Shown here: positions 49,858-59,149 of the stretch, one piece after another
Numbering within the stretch: position 1 is the first letter of the stretch
How the letters are laid out: every line of letters begins with the position of its first letter
Assembly: GCA_902790475.1 (NCBI GenBank)
Contig: CADASG010000001.1
Location: 1 to 64,000 of the forward strand
Reading direction: 5' to 3'
Origin: an uncultured Ruminococcus sp.
Lineage (GTDB): Bacteria > Bacillota > Clostridia > Oscillospirales > Acutalibacteraceae
DNA length: 64,000 nt
The notes under the pieces: model-generated
The model's database searches: none
What the model saw: only the letters and a program-made list of their open reading frames with translations
Told to the model about the DNA's origin: nothing
Made by a program: the position numbers and the translations under genes

Positions 49858-50306
49858 AAAGCGGACGACATGAAGAAATACTCGCTATCATTGCGGAACA
49901 GCCCATAGAAACACAGGAAGAACTGTTAAATAAGCTAAAAGAAGCCGGTTACAAGGCTACGCAGGCGACTATCTCGCGCGATATCAAGGAGCTGAGACTG
50001 GTCAAGACCCTCGGCAGCGACGGCAAGTACCGCTATGTTTCGGCTTCTGCAACTGCGGAACAAAGACCGGGGTTTGCAGGGATTTTTTACGCTTCCGTTC
50101 TGTCTATTGAAAATGCGCAGAATATTGTGGTCATCAAAACCCTGAGCGGTGCAGCAAACGCTGTTTGCGCTGCGCTCGATTCGATGGAATCAAGCGCGGC
50201 AGTGGGCACGATCGCCGGTGACGACACTATTTTCGCTGCGTGCCGTTCCTCAGAGGCGGCGCTTGACCTTTGCGCGGAATTAAAAAGGTATCTAAATCAT
50301 AATTAA
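49854..50306 (+). CDS. argR: arginine repressor
   Basis: A 150-residue regulator. The N-terminal winged helix (RHEEILAIIAEQPIETQEEL, KATQATISRDIKELRLVKT) binds ARG boxes. The C-terminal domain oligomerises and binds arginine (VLSIENAQNIVVIKTLSGAA, GTIAGDDTIFAAC). It regulates arginine metabolism. Its stop codon overlaps a stretch matching the terminal repeat of the MITE found downstream. Confidence 0.96.
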   Translation: MKSGRHEEILAIIAEQPIETQEELLNKLKEAGYKATQATISRDIKELRLVKTLGSDGKYRYVSASATAEQRPGFAGIFYASVLSIENAQNIVVIKTLSGAANAVCAALDSMESSAAVGTIAGDDTIFAACRSSEAALDLCAELKRYLNHN

Positions 50307-50316
50307 GGCAACACCG
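50305..50316 (+). repeat. 12-bp match to the MITE terminal repeat (solo end)
   Basis: AAGGCAACACCG at the argR stop equals the outer 12 bp of the left end of the elements at 52016 and 59834. No other part of the element follows. It may be a relic end or chance. Confidence 0.35.
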
Positions 50317-50349
50317 TGTAAACGATTCCAAACCTTCGGAGATGAAAAC

Positions 50350-52002
50350 ATGCTTCAAACCTTATACATTGAGAACATCGCGGTCATTGAAAAGCTGACC
50401 GTTGATTTTAAGAGCGGATTAAACGTTCTTACGGGTGAAACTGGCGCAGGTAAAAGTATTATAATCGACGCCATAAACGCTGTTTTGGGACAGAGAGTGA
50501 CCCGTGATATCATACGCACCGGGGAGAATTCCGCGTTTGTCAGCGCTCAGTTTGATGAGATCAACGGCTCGGTAAAGGATAAGCTTACGGAAATGGGCAT
50601 TAACGCTGAGGACGGCGTGCTGATCTTGCAGCGGTCGCTGAATGCAAGCGGCAAAAGCTCCTGCAAAATCAACGGCAGACCTGCCACGGTGACAATGCTG
50701 CGCGAGCTTGGGCAGAGCCTGATCAACATTCACGGTCAGCATGAAAGCTATGAGCTCTTTTCTCCCGAAACCCACATTGATTACATTGACAGCTACGGAA
50801 AATGCGGAGACTTGCTCGAGGATTACCGCACCAAATATCAGCAATTTAAAATTCTGCAAAAGAAATTAAACGAAGCCGAAAACGATGAGTCCGAACGCCT
50901 GCGTGAGATAGATATCCTGCAGTTTCAAACTCAGGAACTGTTTGACGCGGACATTCAGCAGGGTGAGGAAGATGAGCTTGAATCCGAGCGCTCAGTGCTG
51001 ATGAATTTTGAAAAAATCTTTTCCTTGCTCACAAAAGCGAAAATGTCGCTCAACGGCGACGATAACAACGGAGGGACCGAGGCGCTTGATATCGCGTCCA
51101 ACGCCATGCAGAGCGCCGCTTTCTACAGCGACGAATACGCTTCGATCGCCGACACGCTCACCGACTTGTACTATAATCTGCGCGACGTCGGCGCTGAGAT
51201 CGACGACGCCCTGGATAACCTTGAGGGCGATCCGCGCAGACTTGAGGAAATAGAGGAACGCCTCGATTTGATCAACCGCATGACCCGAAAGTACGGCTGT
51301 GAAGCCGACGAGCTCTCCGGTTTGGCTGATAAAATGCAGGCGCGCTTAGAAGAATTGCTCAATTTTGATAAGAACCGCGACGAGCTTATTGCCGCCTGCG
51401 GTGCTGCCGAGAGTGAAGCGATGTCGGCAGCAAAGGCGCTCGGCATCCGCCGCCGCAAAACAGCGGCTGAATTCGCCGAGCGAGTTAAGGAAGAAATGCG
51501 CTTTTTGAATATGCCAAACGTTGAGCTGGTGCCTTGCTTTGAGGATATACCGATGTCTCCGAAGGGAACCGATAAGGCGGAGCTGCTGATTTCCGCAAAT
51601 CCCGGTGAAGCGCCGAGACCTGTTGCAAAGATCGCGTCTGGCGGCGAATTGTCGAGGATGATGCTTGCAATCAAAACCGTGCTGTCTGACGCGGATTCCG
51701 TTGATACACTCATTTTTGATGAGGTCGATACGGGTATTTCAGGTTCAGCCGCCGAAAAGGTCGGCTTGAAGCTGCAGGAGGTTTCACGCGGCTGTCAGGT
51801 GCTCTGCGTCACTCACCAGGCGCAAATCGCCGCGCTTGCCGACACGCATTATTTGATCAGGAAACAAATCGACGGCGGTCGCACATTTACCGAGGTCATA
51901 CCTCTTGACCGCGGAGGACGCATCAAGGAACTGGCGCGGATCATCGGCGGAGTCAACATTACGCAAGCCGCTTTGTCTCACGCCGAGAGTATGCTGAACT
52001 GA
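50350..52002 (+). CDS. recN: DNA repair protein RecN
   Basis: A 550-residue SMC-like ATPase: Walker A GETGAGKS (residues 29-36) after MLQTLYIENIAVIEKLTVDF. Then come SSCKINGRPATVTMLRELGQ and HGQHESYELFSPETH, a central coiled coil, and the C-terminal ABC signature/Walker B region KIASGGELSRMMLAIKTVLS, TLIFDEVDTGISGSAAEKVG, VLCVTHQAQIAALAD. It tethers DNA ends during double-strand break repair. It is the last gene of the run and is followed by the MITE. Confidence 0.97.
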   Translation: MLQTLYIENIAVIEKLTVDFKSGLNVLTGETGAGKSIIIDAINAVLGQRVTRDIIRTGENSAFVSAQFDEINGSVKDKLTEMGINAEDGVLILQRSLNASGKSSCKINGRPATVTMLRELGQSLINIHGQHESYELFSPETHIDYIDSYGKCGDLLEDYRTKYQQFKILQKKLNEAENDESERLREIDILQFQTQELFDADIQQGEEDELESERSVLMNFEKIFSLLTKAKMSLNGDDNNGGTEALDIASNAMQSAAFYSDEYASIADTLTDLYYNLRDVGAEIDDALDNLEGDPRRLEEIEERLDLINRMTRKYGCEADELSGLADKMQARLEELLNFDKNRDELIAACGAAESEAMSAAKALGIRRRKTAAEFAERVKEEMRFLNMPNVELVPCFEDIPMSPKGTDKAELLISANPGEAPRPVAKIASGGELSRMMLAIKTVLSDADSVDTLIFDEVDTGISGSAAEKVGLKLQEVSRGCQVLCVTHQAQIAALADTHYLIRKQIDGGRTFTEVIPLDRGGRIKELARIIGGVNITQAALSHAESMLN

Positions 52003-52015
52003 GATCGGTTTAGAT

Positions 52016-52180
52016 AAGGCAACACCGCACAATTCAAGGCGCCCGGCTTGCTTGAATCTTATTCCGTCAGCTTGCCCAAAAAATCTCGGCAAGGCAACAG
52101 CCTTACCTCAATTTATTTGTGCAACCTGACGAAAAATCTTACTGCGCAATCCGCACACCTGAATTATGCGGTATTGCCTT
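52016..52180. mobile_element. MITE-like element, copy 1
   Basis: A 165-bp element with terminal inverted repeats: left AAGGCAACACCGCACAATTC, right end (reverse complement) AAGGCAATACCGCATAATTC, 18 of 20 identical. The interior is shared almost base for base with copy 2 at 59834, except for 27 bp near position 52113 that copy 2 lacks. There is no transposase gene, so mobility would need one in trans. It sits between recN and recJ. The right end abuts the recJ ribosome site. Confidence 0.8.
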
Positions 52181-52210
52181 AAAAATAATTTACTGAAAGG
52201 AAGCTGTATT

Positions 52211-54262
52211 TTGAAGCTGTGGAAGGTAGCGCCGCTTGACAAAGCGGAAGCCAAAAGAATCCAAAGTGAATATGATCTGCCTGCAATCACCGCCATACTG
52301 CTTCAGATCCGGCACATAACGACAAGTGAGGAAATCGAGGATTTCCTGTTTAACGATTCTTTCATTGCGCCGCCAGATGATATCAAGGATATAGACAAGG
52401 CTGCGGCGCGTATACGTCAGGCGATCGAGCGCGAAGAACTGATTTGCGTCTACGGCGACTATGACGCCGACGGTGTTACCTCAACCGCACTGCTTTATTC
52501 GTATTTGGAAGCGTCGGGCGCAAACGTGATCTATTACATACCCTCGCGTGAAACAGAGGGGTACGGCATGAACAAAAATGCCGTCAGGACGCTTTGCGAG
52601 CGCGGGGTAAAGCTGATCGTCACGGTAGATAACGGCATCGCGGCGGATGAGGAAATAGCTTTGGCGTCAGAGTTGGGGATCGAAACCGTTGTTACAGACC
52701 ACCACACTCCGCTTAAAACCATTCCCGACGCCGTAGCCGTGGTGGATCTTCACCAACAGGACTGCCCGTCACGATTCAAGCAGCTTTCAGGTGTAGGCGT
52801 GGCGTTCAAGCTGGTGATGGCGCTGGAGGGCGAGTACTGCGACTGCGACGCTCTGCTTGACAATTATGCCGATTTGCTCAGCTTAGGCACCATAGGCGAT
52901 ATAGTAGATTTGCGCGGAGAAAACCGCGTCTTTGTCAAACGCGGTCTGCAAAGCCTGATGAACACCGACCGCGCAGGTATTTCGGCTTTGATAAACGCTT
53001 CGGGGCTCAACGGCAAGGAGCTGACCGCAGGCAGGGTATCATTTACTTTGGTGCCGCGTATTAATGCAGTCGGCAGGCTGGGAGAGTCCGGCAAATCGGT
53101 TGACCTTCTGCTCACAGAGGATATATCGGAGGCGGAAGAGATCGCCCGGGCAATGGATACCGACAATGCCGAGCGGCGGCGTATAGAAAATGAGATACTT
53201 GACAAAATAGATGAGAAGATCCGCCGCTGTCCGTCGCTGACCTTAGACAAGGTTCTTGTCATAGACGGAAAAGACTGGCACCAGGGGGTCATCGGAATCG
53301 TAGCTTCCCGTATCAAGGAGATTTACGGCAAGCCTGTTATCATTATTTCCGACGACGGTCAAAAAGCCAAGGCTTCCGGCAGAAGCATAGAGGGCTTTCC
53401 GCTGTGCGACGCGGTGGCGTACTGTGCGGATCTGCTGACCCATTACGGCGGTCACCCCATGGCGGCAGGGCTTTCCTTGCCGAGCGCCAATATTGAATTA
53501 TTCCGAATAAGAATTAACGAGTTTGCCGATTCTTTTCCCGATATGCCGTTTGATACGCTCAGTATCGCATGTCGGCTCAATCCTGCTTCCGTTAATGTAG
53601 GGATGGCTGACGCACTCTCTCATTTGCAGCCATACGGCGCAGGTAATCCCGCACCCGTCTTTGGGTTCTTTAATATGACTATTGCGGATATAATTCCGTT
53701 ATCGAATAATAAACATCTGAGATTACAGCTGACGCGCGGCTCTGCTCGAATGACGGCGATGCTGTTCTTTACCTCGACTGAGGAGTTTCCGTATCGACGA
53801 GGCGACGTGATAGATATAGCTGCAGCGCTTGAAATAAACGAATACGGCGGAAACCGAAGCGTTTCGGTGGTCGTCAGGGAGGTCAAGGCATCCGATGACG
53901 ATGCGGAGGCTATTTTGAGCAGCGGACGTGTTTTTGAGGAATTTTGTCAGGGAGCTGTGCGCGATAATGACGCGCTGAGAGCGCTGCTGCCAAGCCGTGA
54001 GGATTTCGCGCTGCTCTACCGCTTTTTGCGTGACAGCGGAGGTTATACTCACAAGACAGAGACTCTTGTCCATGCGCTTAACAACCGGCTTTCCTACGGC
54101 AAGATCAGGGTGATACTGGAAGCGCTCAGCGATCTCAATTTAATTGAGATACACGAGGGGCTAAAGGAATGCCGCATAACACTCAACACTGTCAGCGGCA
54201 AAGCAGACCTTTCCTCCGCCCGGATTATCCGTGCTATTCAGGAAAGTCTGAATACTCTTTAA
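52211..54262 (+). CDS. recJ: single-stranded-DNA-specific exonuclease RecJ
   Basis: I place the start at TTG 52211 (MKLWKVAPLDKAEAKRIQSE), with GAAAGGAAGC upstream; an ATG at 52166 lies inside the MITE end and gives a non-homologous N-terminus. The 683-residue protein has the DHH-family motifs VYGDYDADGVTSTALLYSYL, VTVDNGIAA, VVTDHHTP, and the DHHA1 motif AYCADLLTHYGGHPMAAGLS. It degrades 5' ends in recombination and mismatch repair. A C-terminal extension beyond the DHHA1/OB part is typical of Firmicutes RecJ. Confidence 0.95.
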   Translation: MKLWKVAPLDKAEAKRIQSEYDLPAITAILLQIRHITTSEEIEDFLFNDSFIAPPDDIKDIDKAAARIRQAIEREELICVYGDYDADGVTSTALLYSYLEASGANVIYYIPSRETEGYGMNKNAVRTLCERGVKLIVTVDNGIAADEEIALASELGIETVVTDHHTPLKTIPDAVAVVDLHQQDCPSRFKQLSGVGVAFKLVMALEGEYCDCDALLDNYADLLSLGTIGDIVDLRGENRVFVKRGLQSLMNTDRAGISALINASGLNGKELTAGRVSFTLVPRINAVGRLGESGKSVDLLLTEDISEAEEIARAMDTDNAERRRIENEILDKIDEKIRRCPSLTLDKVLVIDGKDWHQGVIGIVASRIKEIYGKPVIIISDDGQKAKASGRSIEGFPLCDAVAYCADLLTHYGGHPMAAGLSLPSANIELFRIRINEFADSFPDMPFDTLSIACRLNPASVNVGMADALSHLQPYGAGNPAPVFGFFNMTIADIIPLSNNKHLRLQLTRGSARMTAMLFFTSTEEFPYRRGDVIDIAAALEINEYGGNRSVSVVVREVKASDDDAEAILSSGRVFEEFCQGAVRDNDALRALLPSREDFALLYRFLRDSGGYTHKTETLVHALNNRLSYGKIRVILEALSDLNLIEIHEGLKECRITLNTVSGKADLSSARIIRAIQESLNTL

Positions 54263-54316
54263 TTATATATAATCAATTTATATAAATCATTCATTCACGC
54301 GAACAGGGGGTATCCT

Positions 54317-56515
54317 ATGAGCAAATTTTCAAAAGTAGCCCATTATCAGGATTTTACCGAGCTGTTGGGTATTTTAGAACGCTCGGGAAACAGCTATGAC
54401 ATGGATAAGATCAGGGCAGCCTACGACTGCGCGGAGAAATGCCACGGCGACCAGCGCAGGGTGTCGGGGATCCCGTATATTCTTCACCCTACCTCTGTAG
54501 CATGTATTGTTGCAGAGATGGGTATGGACACAGACACCATCTGCGGAGCGCTGCTTCATGATGTTGTCGAGGATACCGATATCACGCTTGAGGAGGTCTC
54601 AAAGCGTTTCGGCTCTGATGTTGCCAAGCTGATCGACGGCGTAACCAAAATTTCAAAAATCCCCTATTCTACCCGTGAAGAACAGCAGGCGGAGAACATC
54701 CGCAAAATGCTGATCGCCATGGCGGACGATATCCGCGTGATCATTATTAAGCTTGCCGACCGTCTGCACAATATGCGGACGATGGACTGTATGCCGGAGC
54801 AGAAGCGCCGCGACAAGTCGGTTGAGAGCATACAGGTTTTCGCGCCTATCGCGCACCGTTTGGGTATCAAAACCGTCAAGGAAGAGCTGGAGGATCGTTC
54901 TCTGCAATATCTTGATCCGATCGGCTACAAGGAGATCGAGGATGCGCTGCTGATGTCCGAGGACGAGCGCGAGCGCTTTATCGAGAGCATAAAGCAGCAG
55001 ATTCTCGACAAGATAGGCGATTCGATCTCCAACGTCTATATCAGCGGCAGAGTAAAAAGCATAAACAGTATCTACCATAAAACCATTATGCGCAATCAAA
55101 CCATGGATCAAATTTTTGATGTGTTCGCTGTGCGTGTGATAGTTGACACCGTGCCCGACTGCTATAATGTGCTGGGCGTGGTGCATGATATCTTCAAGCC
55201 GATCCCCAACCGCTTCAAGGATTATATTTCCATGCCTAAGCCAAATATGTATCAGAGTCTGCATACTACCGTGCTTGACAAGAATGCTATTGCCTTTGAG
55301 GTGCAGATCCGCACATGGGAAATGCACTACACAGCCGAATACGGAATCGCGGCTCACTGGAAATATAAGCTCGGAATGGGCGGAAACGCCAAGGGTGAAG
55401 ATAAACTCAAAAAGAACATTGAAAAGGTCAAGAGCATGATTTTGGAGCAGCTCGAGACCGAGGACGCCACTGACATCGCACGCAATATCCGCAATGACCT
55501 CGGCGGCAACGATGTGTACGTATTTACGCCGAAGGGCGACGTTATGAATCTGCCCCGCGGTTCAACTCCCATAGATTTGGCGTATTTGATCCATTCTCAG
55601 GTGGGTCACTGCATGGTGGGAGCTAAAATCAACGGAAAGATCGTTCCCATCGACTATGAGCTGCAAACGGGCAATATCTGCGAGATCATAACGCAGAAAA
55701 CCGAGCATCCCAACCGCTCATGGCTTGAAATATGTAAAACCGCTTCGGCAAAATCAAAGATACGCCAGTGGTTCAAGCATGAAAAACGCGAAGAAAACAT
55801 CGCGGTAGGCAAACAGATGCTTGAGCGTGAATTCAGCCGTCAGGGCATAAATCTGACGGAGAGCGAGTATCCGGATCTGCTGCGCAGCATCAGCGTAAAA
55901 AAGCAGTACAACACCCTCGATGATTTTTACGCCGCCATAGGCTACGGCGGAATCCAGCTCTGGAAAGTCATGCCGAGGATCAAGGAAGAGTATCAGAAGA
56001 TATACGGTCAGAATATCGAGAATATTATAGTTCCTCCTGCTCCGCCGGTCAGGACTCAAAACTCGTCGGGCGTTCTTATCGACGGCTACAGCGATATGAG
56101 GGTCAAGTTTTCAAACTGCTGCAATCCGCTGCCGGGTGATGAGATCATAGGCTACATCACGCGCGGCTTCGGCGTTTCGATCCATAAGCGCAGCTGCACC
56201 AACGTACCGCGTGACCTCAGCAAGTGTGAGGACATCAACCGCTGGGTCGTGGCGCGATGGCAAGACAAACAGGCAGGAGAAGCCTTCCGAAGCACCCTTC
56301 AAATCATAGCTAACGACCGCACGGGCTTTTTGGCGGACGTTACCATAAAGCTCTCTCAAATGCATATTTTCATTCACACACTCAACTCACGCGAGCTTAA
56401 AAACGGCAAGGCAATGGTGACCGTTACGATCAATGTAGCAGGACGAGACCATCTGCGAGGCGTTATTTCCAAGCTCAGTGAGATAAACGGAATAGAGGAG
56501 ATCAACAGAATCTGA
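54317..56515 (+). CDS. relA: bifunctional (p)ppGpp synthetase/hydrolase (Rel)
   Basis: A 732-residue Rel protein. The HD hydrolase domain is near residues 35-190 (HGDQRRVSGIPYILHPTSVA, GALLHDVVEDTD). The synthetase domain follows near 230-345 (VKSINSIYHKTIMRNQTMDQ, RVIVDTV, FKDYISMPKPNMYQSLHT). TGS (VYVFTPKGDVMNLPRGSTPI) and a C-terminal ACT domain (IIANDRTGFLADVTIKLSQM) complete it. It makes and degrades the stringent-response alarmone at stalled ribosomes. The catalytic region is complete. Upstream lies only a 54-bp gap after recJ. Confidence 0.97.
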   Translation: MSKFSKVAHYQDFTELLGILERSGNSYDMDKIRAAYDCAEKCHGDQRRVSGIPYILHPTSVACIVAEMGMDTDTICGALLHDVVEDTDITLEEVSKRFGSDVAKLIDGVTKISKIPYSTREEQQAENIRKMLIAMADDIRVIIIKLADRLHNMRTMDCMPEQKRRDKSVESIQVFAPIAHRLGIKTVKEELEDRSLQYLDPIGYKEIEDALLMSEDERERFIESIKQQILDKIGDSISNVYISGRVKSINSIYHKTIMRNQTMDQIFDVFAVRVIVDTVPDCYNVLGVVHDIFKPIPNRFKDYISMPKPNMYQSLHTTVLDKNAIAFEVQIRTWEMHYTAEYGIAAHWKYKLGMGGNAKGEDKLKKNIEKVKSMILEQLETEDATDIARNIRNDLGGNDVYVFTPKGDVMNLPRGSTPIDLAYLIHSQVGHCMVGAKINGKIVPIDYELQTGNICEIITQKTEHPNRSWLEICKTASAKSKIRQWFKHEKREENIAVGKQMLEREFSRQGINLTESEYPDLLRSISVKKQYNTLDDFYAAIGYGGIQLWKVMPRIKEEYQKIYGQNIENIIVPPAPPVRTQNSSGVLIDGYSDMRVKFSNCCNPLPGDEIIGYITRGFGVSIHKRSCTNVPRDLSKCEDINRWVVARWQDKQAGEAFRSTLQIIANDRTGFLADVTIKLSQMHIFIHTLNSRELKNGKAMVTVTINVAGRDHLRGVISKLSEINGIEEINRI

Positions 56516-56970
56516 TGATAGCTATAATACAGCGCGTCAGCGAAGCAAAGGTCACCGTTGACGGCGAAATCAAAGGAAAAATCGGACGCGGCTTTTTGAT
56601 ACTGCTCGGCGTTGAGCACTCTGACGACGAAACGGAAGCGCGCGTCCTTGCCGGCAAGATCGCGGGTCTGCGCGTTTTTACCGATGAAAACGATAAAATG
56701 AACCTCGCTCTCGCCGACGTTGACGGCTCGGTGCTGGTGATATCCAACTTTACTCTTTGCGCGGACTGTTCCCACGGCAGACGGCCGAGTTTTATCGCAG
56801 CGGCACGACCCGAGCAGGCGCAGCCGCTTTATGAAAGCTTCTGCGGATATCTGAGCAGCAACGGAGTAGGAACAGTAGAGAAGGGCGTGTTCGGCGCGGA
56901 TATGCAGGTGTCGCTTGTCAACGACGGACCGGTAACTCTTACAATTAACTCAAAGGATTTGAAACGATGA
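56515..56970 (+). CDS. dtd: D-aminoacyl-tRNA deacylase
   Basis: A 151-residue enzyme that removes D-amino acids from tRNA. Landmarks: IIQRVSEAKVTVDGEIKGKI, GFLILLGVEHSDDE, the catalytic region SNFTLCADCSHGRRPSFIAA (consensus SQFTL...GRRPSF) and GADMQVSLVNDGPVTLTINS. Start codon overlaps the relA stop (TGATG). The adjacent relA-dtd order is common in Firmicutes. Confidence 0.97.
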   Translation: MIAIIQRVSEAKVTVDGEIKGKIGRGFLILLGVEHSDDETEARVLAGKIAGLRVFTDENDKMNLALADVDGSVLVISNFTLCADCSHGRRPSFIAAARPEQAQPLYESFCGYLSSNGVGTVEKGVFGADMQVSLVNDGPVTLTINSKDLKR

Positions 56971-57593
56971 TAAATATACAAATATATCCCGTAACAATGC
57001 TTGGTACCAACTGCGCGTACATCAAGGACGCGGCAACAGGCAAGGCGGCGGTCACCGACCCGGGCGAACGCTCCGAAAAACTGATGAAGCAAATCAAGCA
57101 GGACGGCGGAAAGCTTGAGTATGTTCTGCTGACCCACGGTCATTACGACCACATCTGCTACGCGAAACAGCTTGCCGAGCTGTGCGGAGCGAAAGTCGTT
57201 ACCGGTCGCTTGTGCAATGAATTTTTATCTAACACCAAATACAACGGGACCGCCGCGCACGGGATACTTTACACGCCTTTTGACGCGGATATCCTGCTTG
57301 ACGACGGTGATACATTTATGCTCGGAGAAACGGAGTTTACTTATTTGTCAACTCCCGGGCATACGATCGGTTGCGGAGTTTTTTTGGCAGACGGCGTGAT
57401 GTTTGCAGGAGATACTCTCTTTTGCGAATCCTACGGCAGAACCGACCTGCCCACAGGAAACGAAGTGCAGATGATGCAGTCGCTCAAAAAGCTGAAAGAG
57501 CTTGAAGGGGATTATCAGGTGATCCCCGGTCACGGTCCGCTGACAACTCTTGAGCATGAACGCCGTTATAATCCGCTTATGAGCCGTTTATAA
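56967..57593 (+). CDS. MBL-fold metallo-hydrolase (glyoxalase II-like)
   Basis: A 208-residue metallo-beta-lactamase fold protein with the HxHxDH motif in LLTHGHYDHICYA, later LSTPGHTIGCGVF, the metal Asp in MFAGDTLFCESYGRTDLPTG, and the last His in VIPGHGPLTTLEHER. It matches the glyoxalase II/YqgX type of hydrolase acting on thioesters. The specific substrate is unknown. It overlaps dtd by 4 bp and belongs to the relA-dtd-MBL-hemZ operon. Confidence 0.93.
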   Translation: MINIQIYPVTMLGTNCAYIKDAATGKAAVTDPGERSEKLMKQIKQDGGKLEYVLLTHGHYDHICYAKQLAELCGAKVVTGRLCNEFLSNTKYNGTAAHGILYTPFDADILLDDGDTFMLGETEFTYLSTPGHTIGCGVFLADGVMFAGDTLFCESYGRTDLPTGNEVQMMQSLKKLKELEGDYQVIPGHGPLTTLEHERRYNPLMSRL

Positions 57594-57611
57594 CGCCACC
57601 CGGAGAGCGCA

Positions 57612-59081
57612 ATGAATCTGTATGTAAATAACAATACCTTTTGGTTTGAGCTTGAAAACCTTACGCGGGCGTTCTTTCCAAATGAAAAAATCAATGTATA
57701 CAGGGATTCCGACGAGGCGAAGGCTCCGTGCGTGACTGCCTGCTTGGGAGAGGATATCAGGGTATCCGTCCGCATCGGTGATTTTGACCGAACGCTTTGT
57801 GAAGCGGTCGGCGCAGACGACGATCAAAATGAGCTTATCACAGTGAAGCTGCTGTACCGTCTGCTGAGCGAGTTCAGCGGAGTATCACTTCCGTGGGGAC
57901 TGCTCACCGGAGTGCGTCCGATAAAGCTGCTTCGCCGACTGACGAAGGGGATAGGGGAGAGCGCCGCTGCCGATAAGTTTTTGAACGATTACTTTGTCAG
58001 CGAAGAAAAGCTTTCTCTTGCGCAGGCTACGGAGCGCAACGAGGCTAAGATCATCAGCCTTTCGCGCCCGGAATCCTTCAGCCTTTATGTAGGCGTGCCG
58101 TTTTGTCCGTCGAGGTGCAGTTACTGCTCCTTTGTGATGGCTTCCGTTGAGCGCGCAAAAAAGCTCATGGAACCGTATACCCGGCTGCTCTGTGAGGAGA
58201 TCAGACAAACCGCGCAAATCGCGAACGACCATGGTTTAAGGCTCGAGAGCGTATATTTCGGCGGAGGAACGCCGACTACACTAAGCGCGGATCAGCTTCG
58301 CGCGGTACTCGGAGAGGTGAACCAGGGCTTTGACTTGACCTCCTGCCGTGAGTTTACCGTTGAGGCAGGCAGACCGGATACCATAGATGAAGAACGTCTT
58401 TATGCTTTAAAAGAAAATAAAGTCAACCGCATCAGCATTAATCCCCAAACCCTTGATCCCGATGTGCTTCGCAATATCGGCAGAAAACACAGCGTTGAGG
58501 ATTTTTACCGCGCCTTTGAGCTGGCGCGCAGCTGCGGCTTTGACAATATAAATACCGACCTGATAGCCGGACTTCCCGGTGATACGCCGCCCGGGTTTCG
58601 GCATTCTCTCGATGAGATCCTGCGGCTGAACGCCGAGAGCGTCACGGTTCATACGCTGTGTATGAAACGCGCCGCCTCCCTGACGACAGATGGAGTTGTT
58701 TTCAACCGTGAGGACGCGGAAAATGCTCGTCAAATGCAGCGTTATGCACGCGAAAGGCTCACATCGCTCGGCTATCTTCCGTATTATCTGTACCGTCAGA
58801 CGCGCATGGTCGGCAATCTTGAAAATGTCGGTTGGGCAAAGCCGGGCTGTGAAAGTTATTACAACGTCTATGTTATGGACGAAACGCACACTATCCTTGC
58901 CTGCGGCTCGGGAGGTGTAACGAAGCTCAGAGATCCAAACAGCGATCATCTTGAACGGATATTCAATTTCAAATATCCATATGAATATATCGACCGCTTT
59001 GACGAACTGATGAGCAGAAAACAGGCAATTTCCGATTTCTGCTCAAACACGGCTTTCAGGCTTGATTATTCCGATAAATAG
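57612..59081 (+). CDS. hemZ: HemZ-like radical SAM protein (oxygen-independent coproporphyrinogen dehydrogenase family)
   Basis: A 489-residue protein. A 150-residue N-terminal domain specific to HemZ (LLTGVRPIKLLRRLTK) precedes the radical SAM core with VPFCPSRCSYCSF, the CxxxCxxC cluster ligands near residue 163-172. The core continues with YFGGGTPTTLSADQLR, VNRISINPQTLDPDVLRNIG and NINTDLIAGLPGDTPPGFRH. The C-terminal part holds YYLYRQTRMVGNLENVGWAK. HemZ was named as coproporphyrinogen oxidase. Whether these proteins make heme in Clostridia is doubtful, and no heme genes lie near. It follows the MBL gene by 18 nt. Confidence 0.9.
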   Translation: MNLYVNNNTFWFELENLTRAFFPNEKINVYRDSDEAKAPCVTACLGEDIRVSVRIGDFDRTLCEAVGADDDQNELITVKLLYRLLSEFSGVSLPWGLLTGVRPIKLLRRLTKGIGESAAADKFLNDYFVSEEKLSLAQATERNEAKIISLSRPESFSLYVGVPFCPSRCSYCSFVMASVERAKKLMEPYTRLLCEEIRQTAQIANDHGLRLESVYFGGGTPTTLSADQLRAVLGEVNQGFDLTSCREFTVEAGRPDTIDEERLYALKENKVNRISINPQTLDPDVLRNIGRKHSVEDFYRAFELARSCGFDNINTDLIAGLPGDTPPGFRHSLDEILRLNAESVTVHTLCMKRAASLTTDGVVFNREDAENARQMQRYARERLTSLGYLPYYLYRQTRMVGNLENVGWAKPGCESYYNVYVMDETHTILACGSGGVTKLRDPNSDHLERIFNFKYPYEYIDRFDELMSRKQAISDFCSNTAFRLDYSDK

Positions 59082-59090
59082 TGGTATAAT
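59062..59090 (+). promoter_or_regulatory. promoter of the zinc-ribbon/Ala-rich protein gene
   Basis: TTGATT (59062-59067, inside the end of hemZ), a 17-nt spacer and TATAAT (59085-59090). Confidence 0.65.
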
Positions 59091-59149
59091 AGACTCCAAA
59101 CAAACGTAAATACTCATTTTTTATTATTTAAGAAAGGTTGGATTATATT

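Noticed and set aside
51784-52092. Minus-strand frame starting MPRFFGQADGI, also found at 59488-59910
   Set aside because: The shared start arises because both frames begin in the two MITE copies and then run antisense through unrelated genes.
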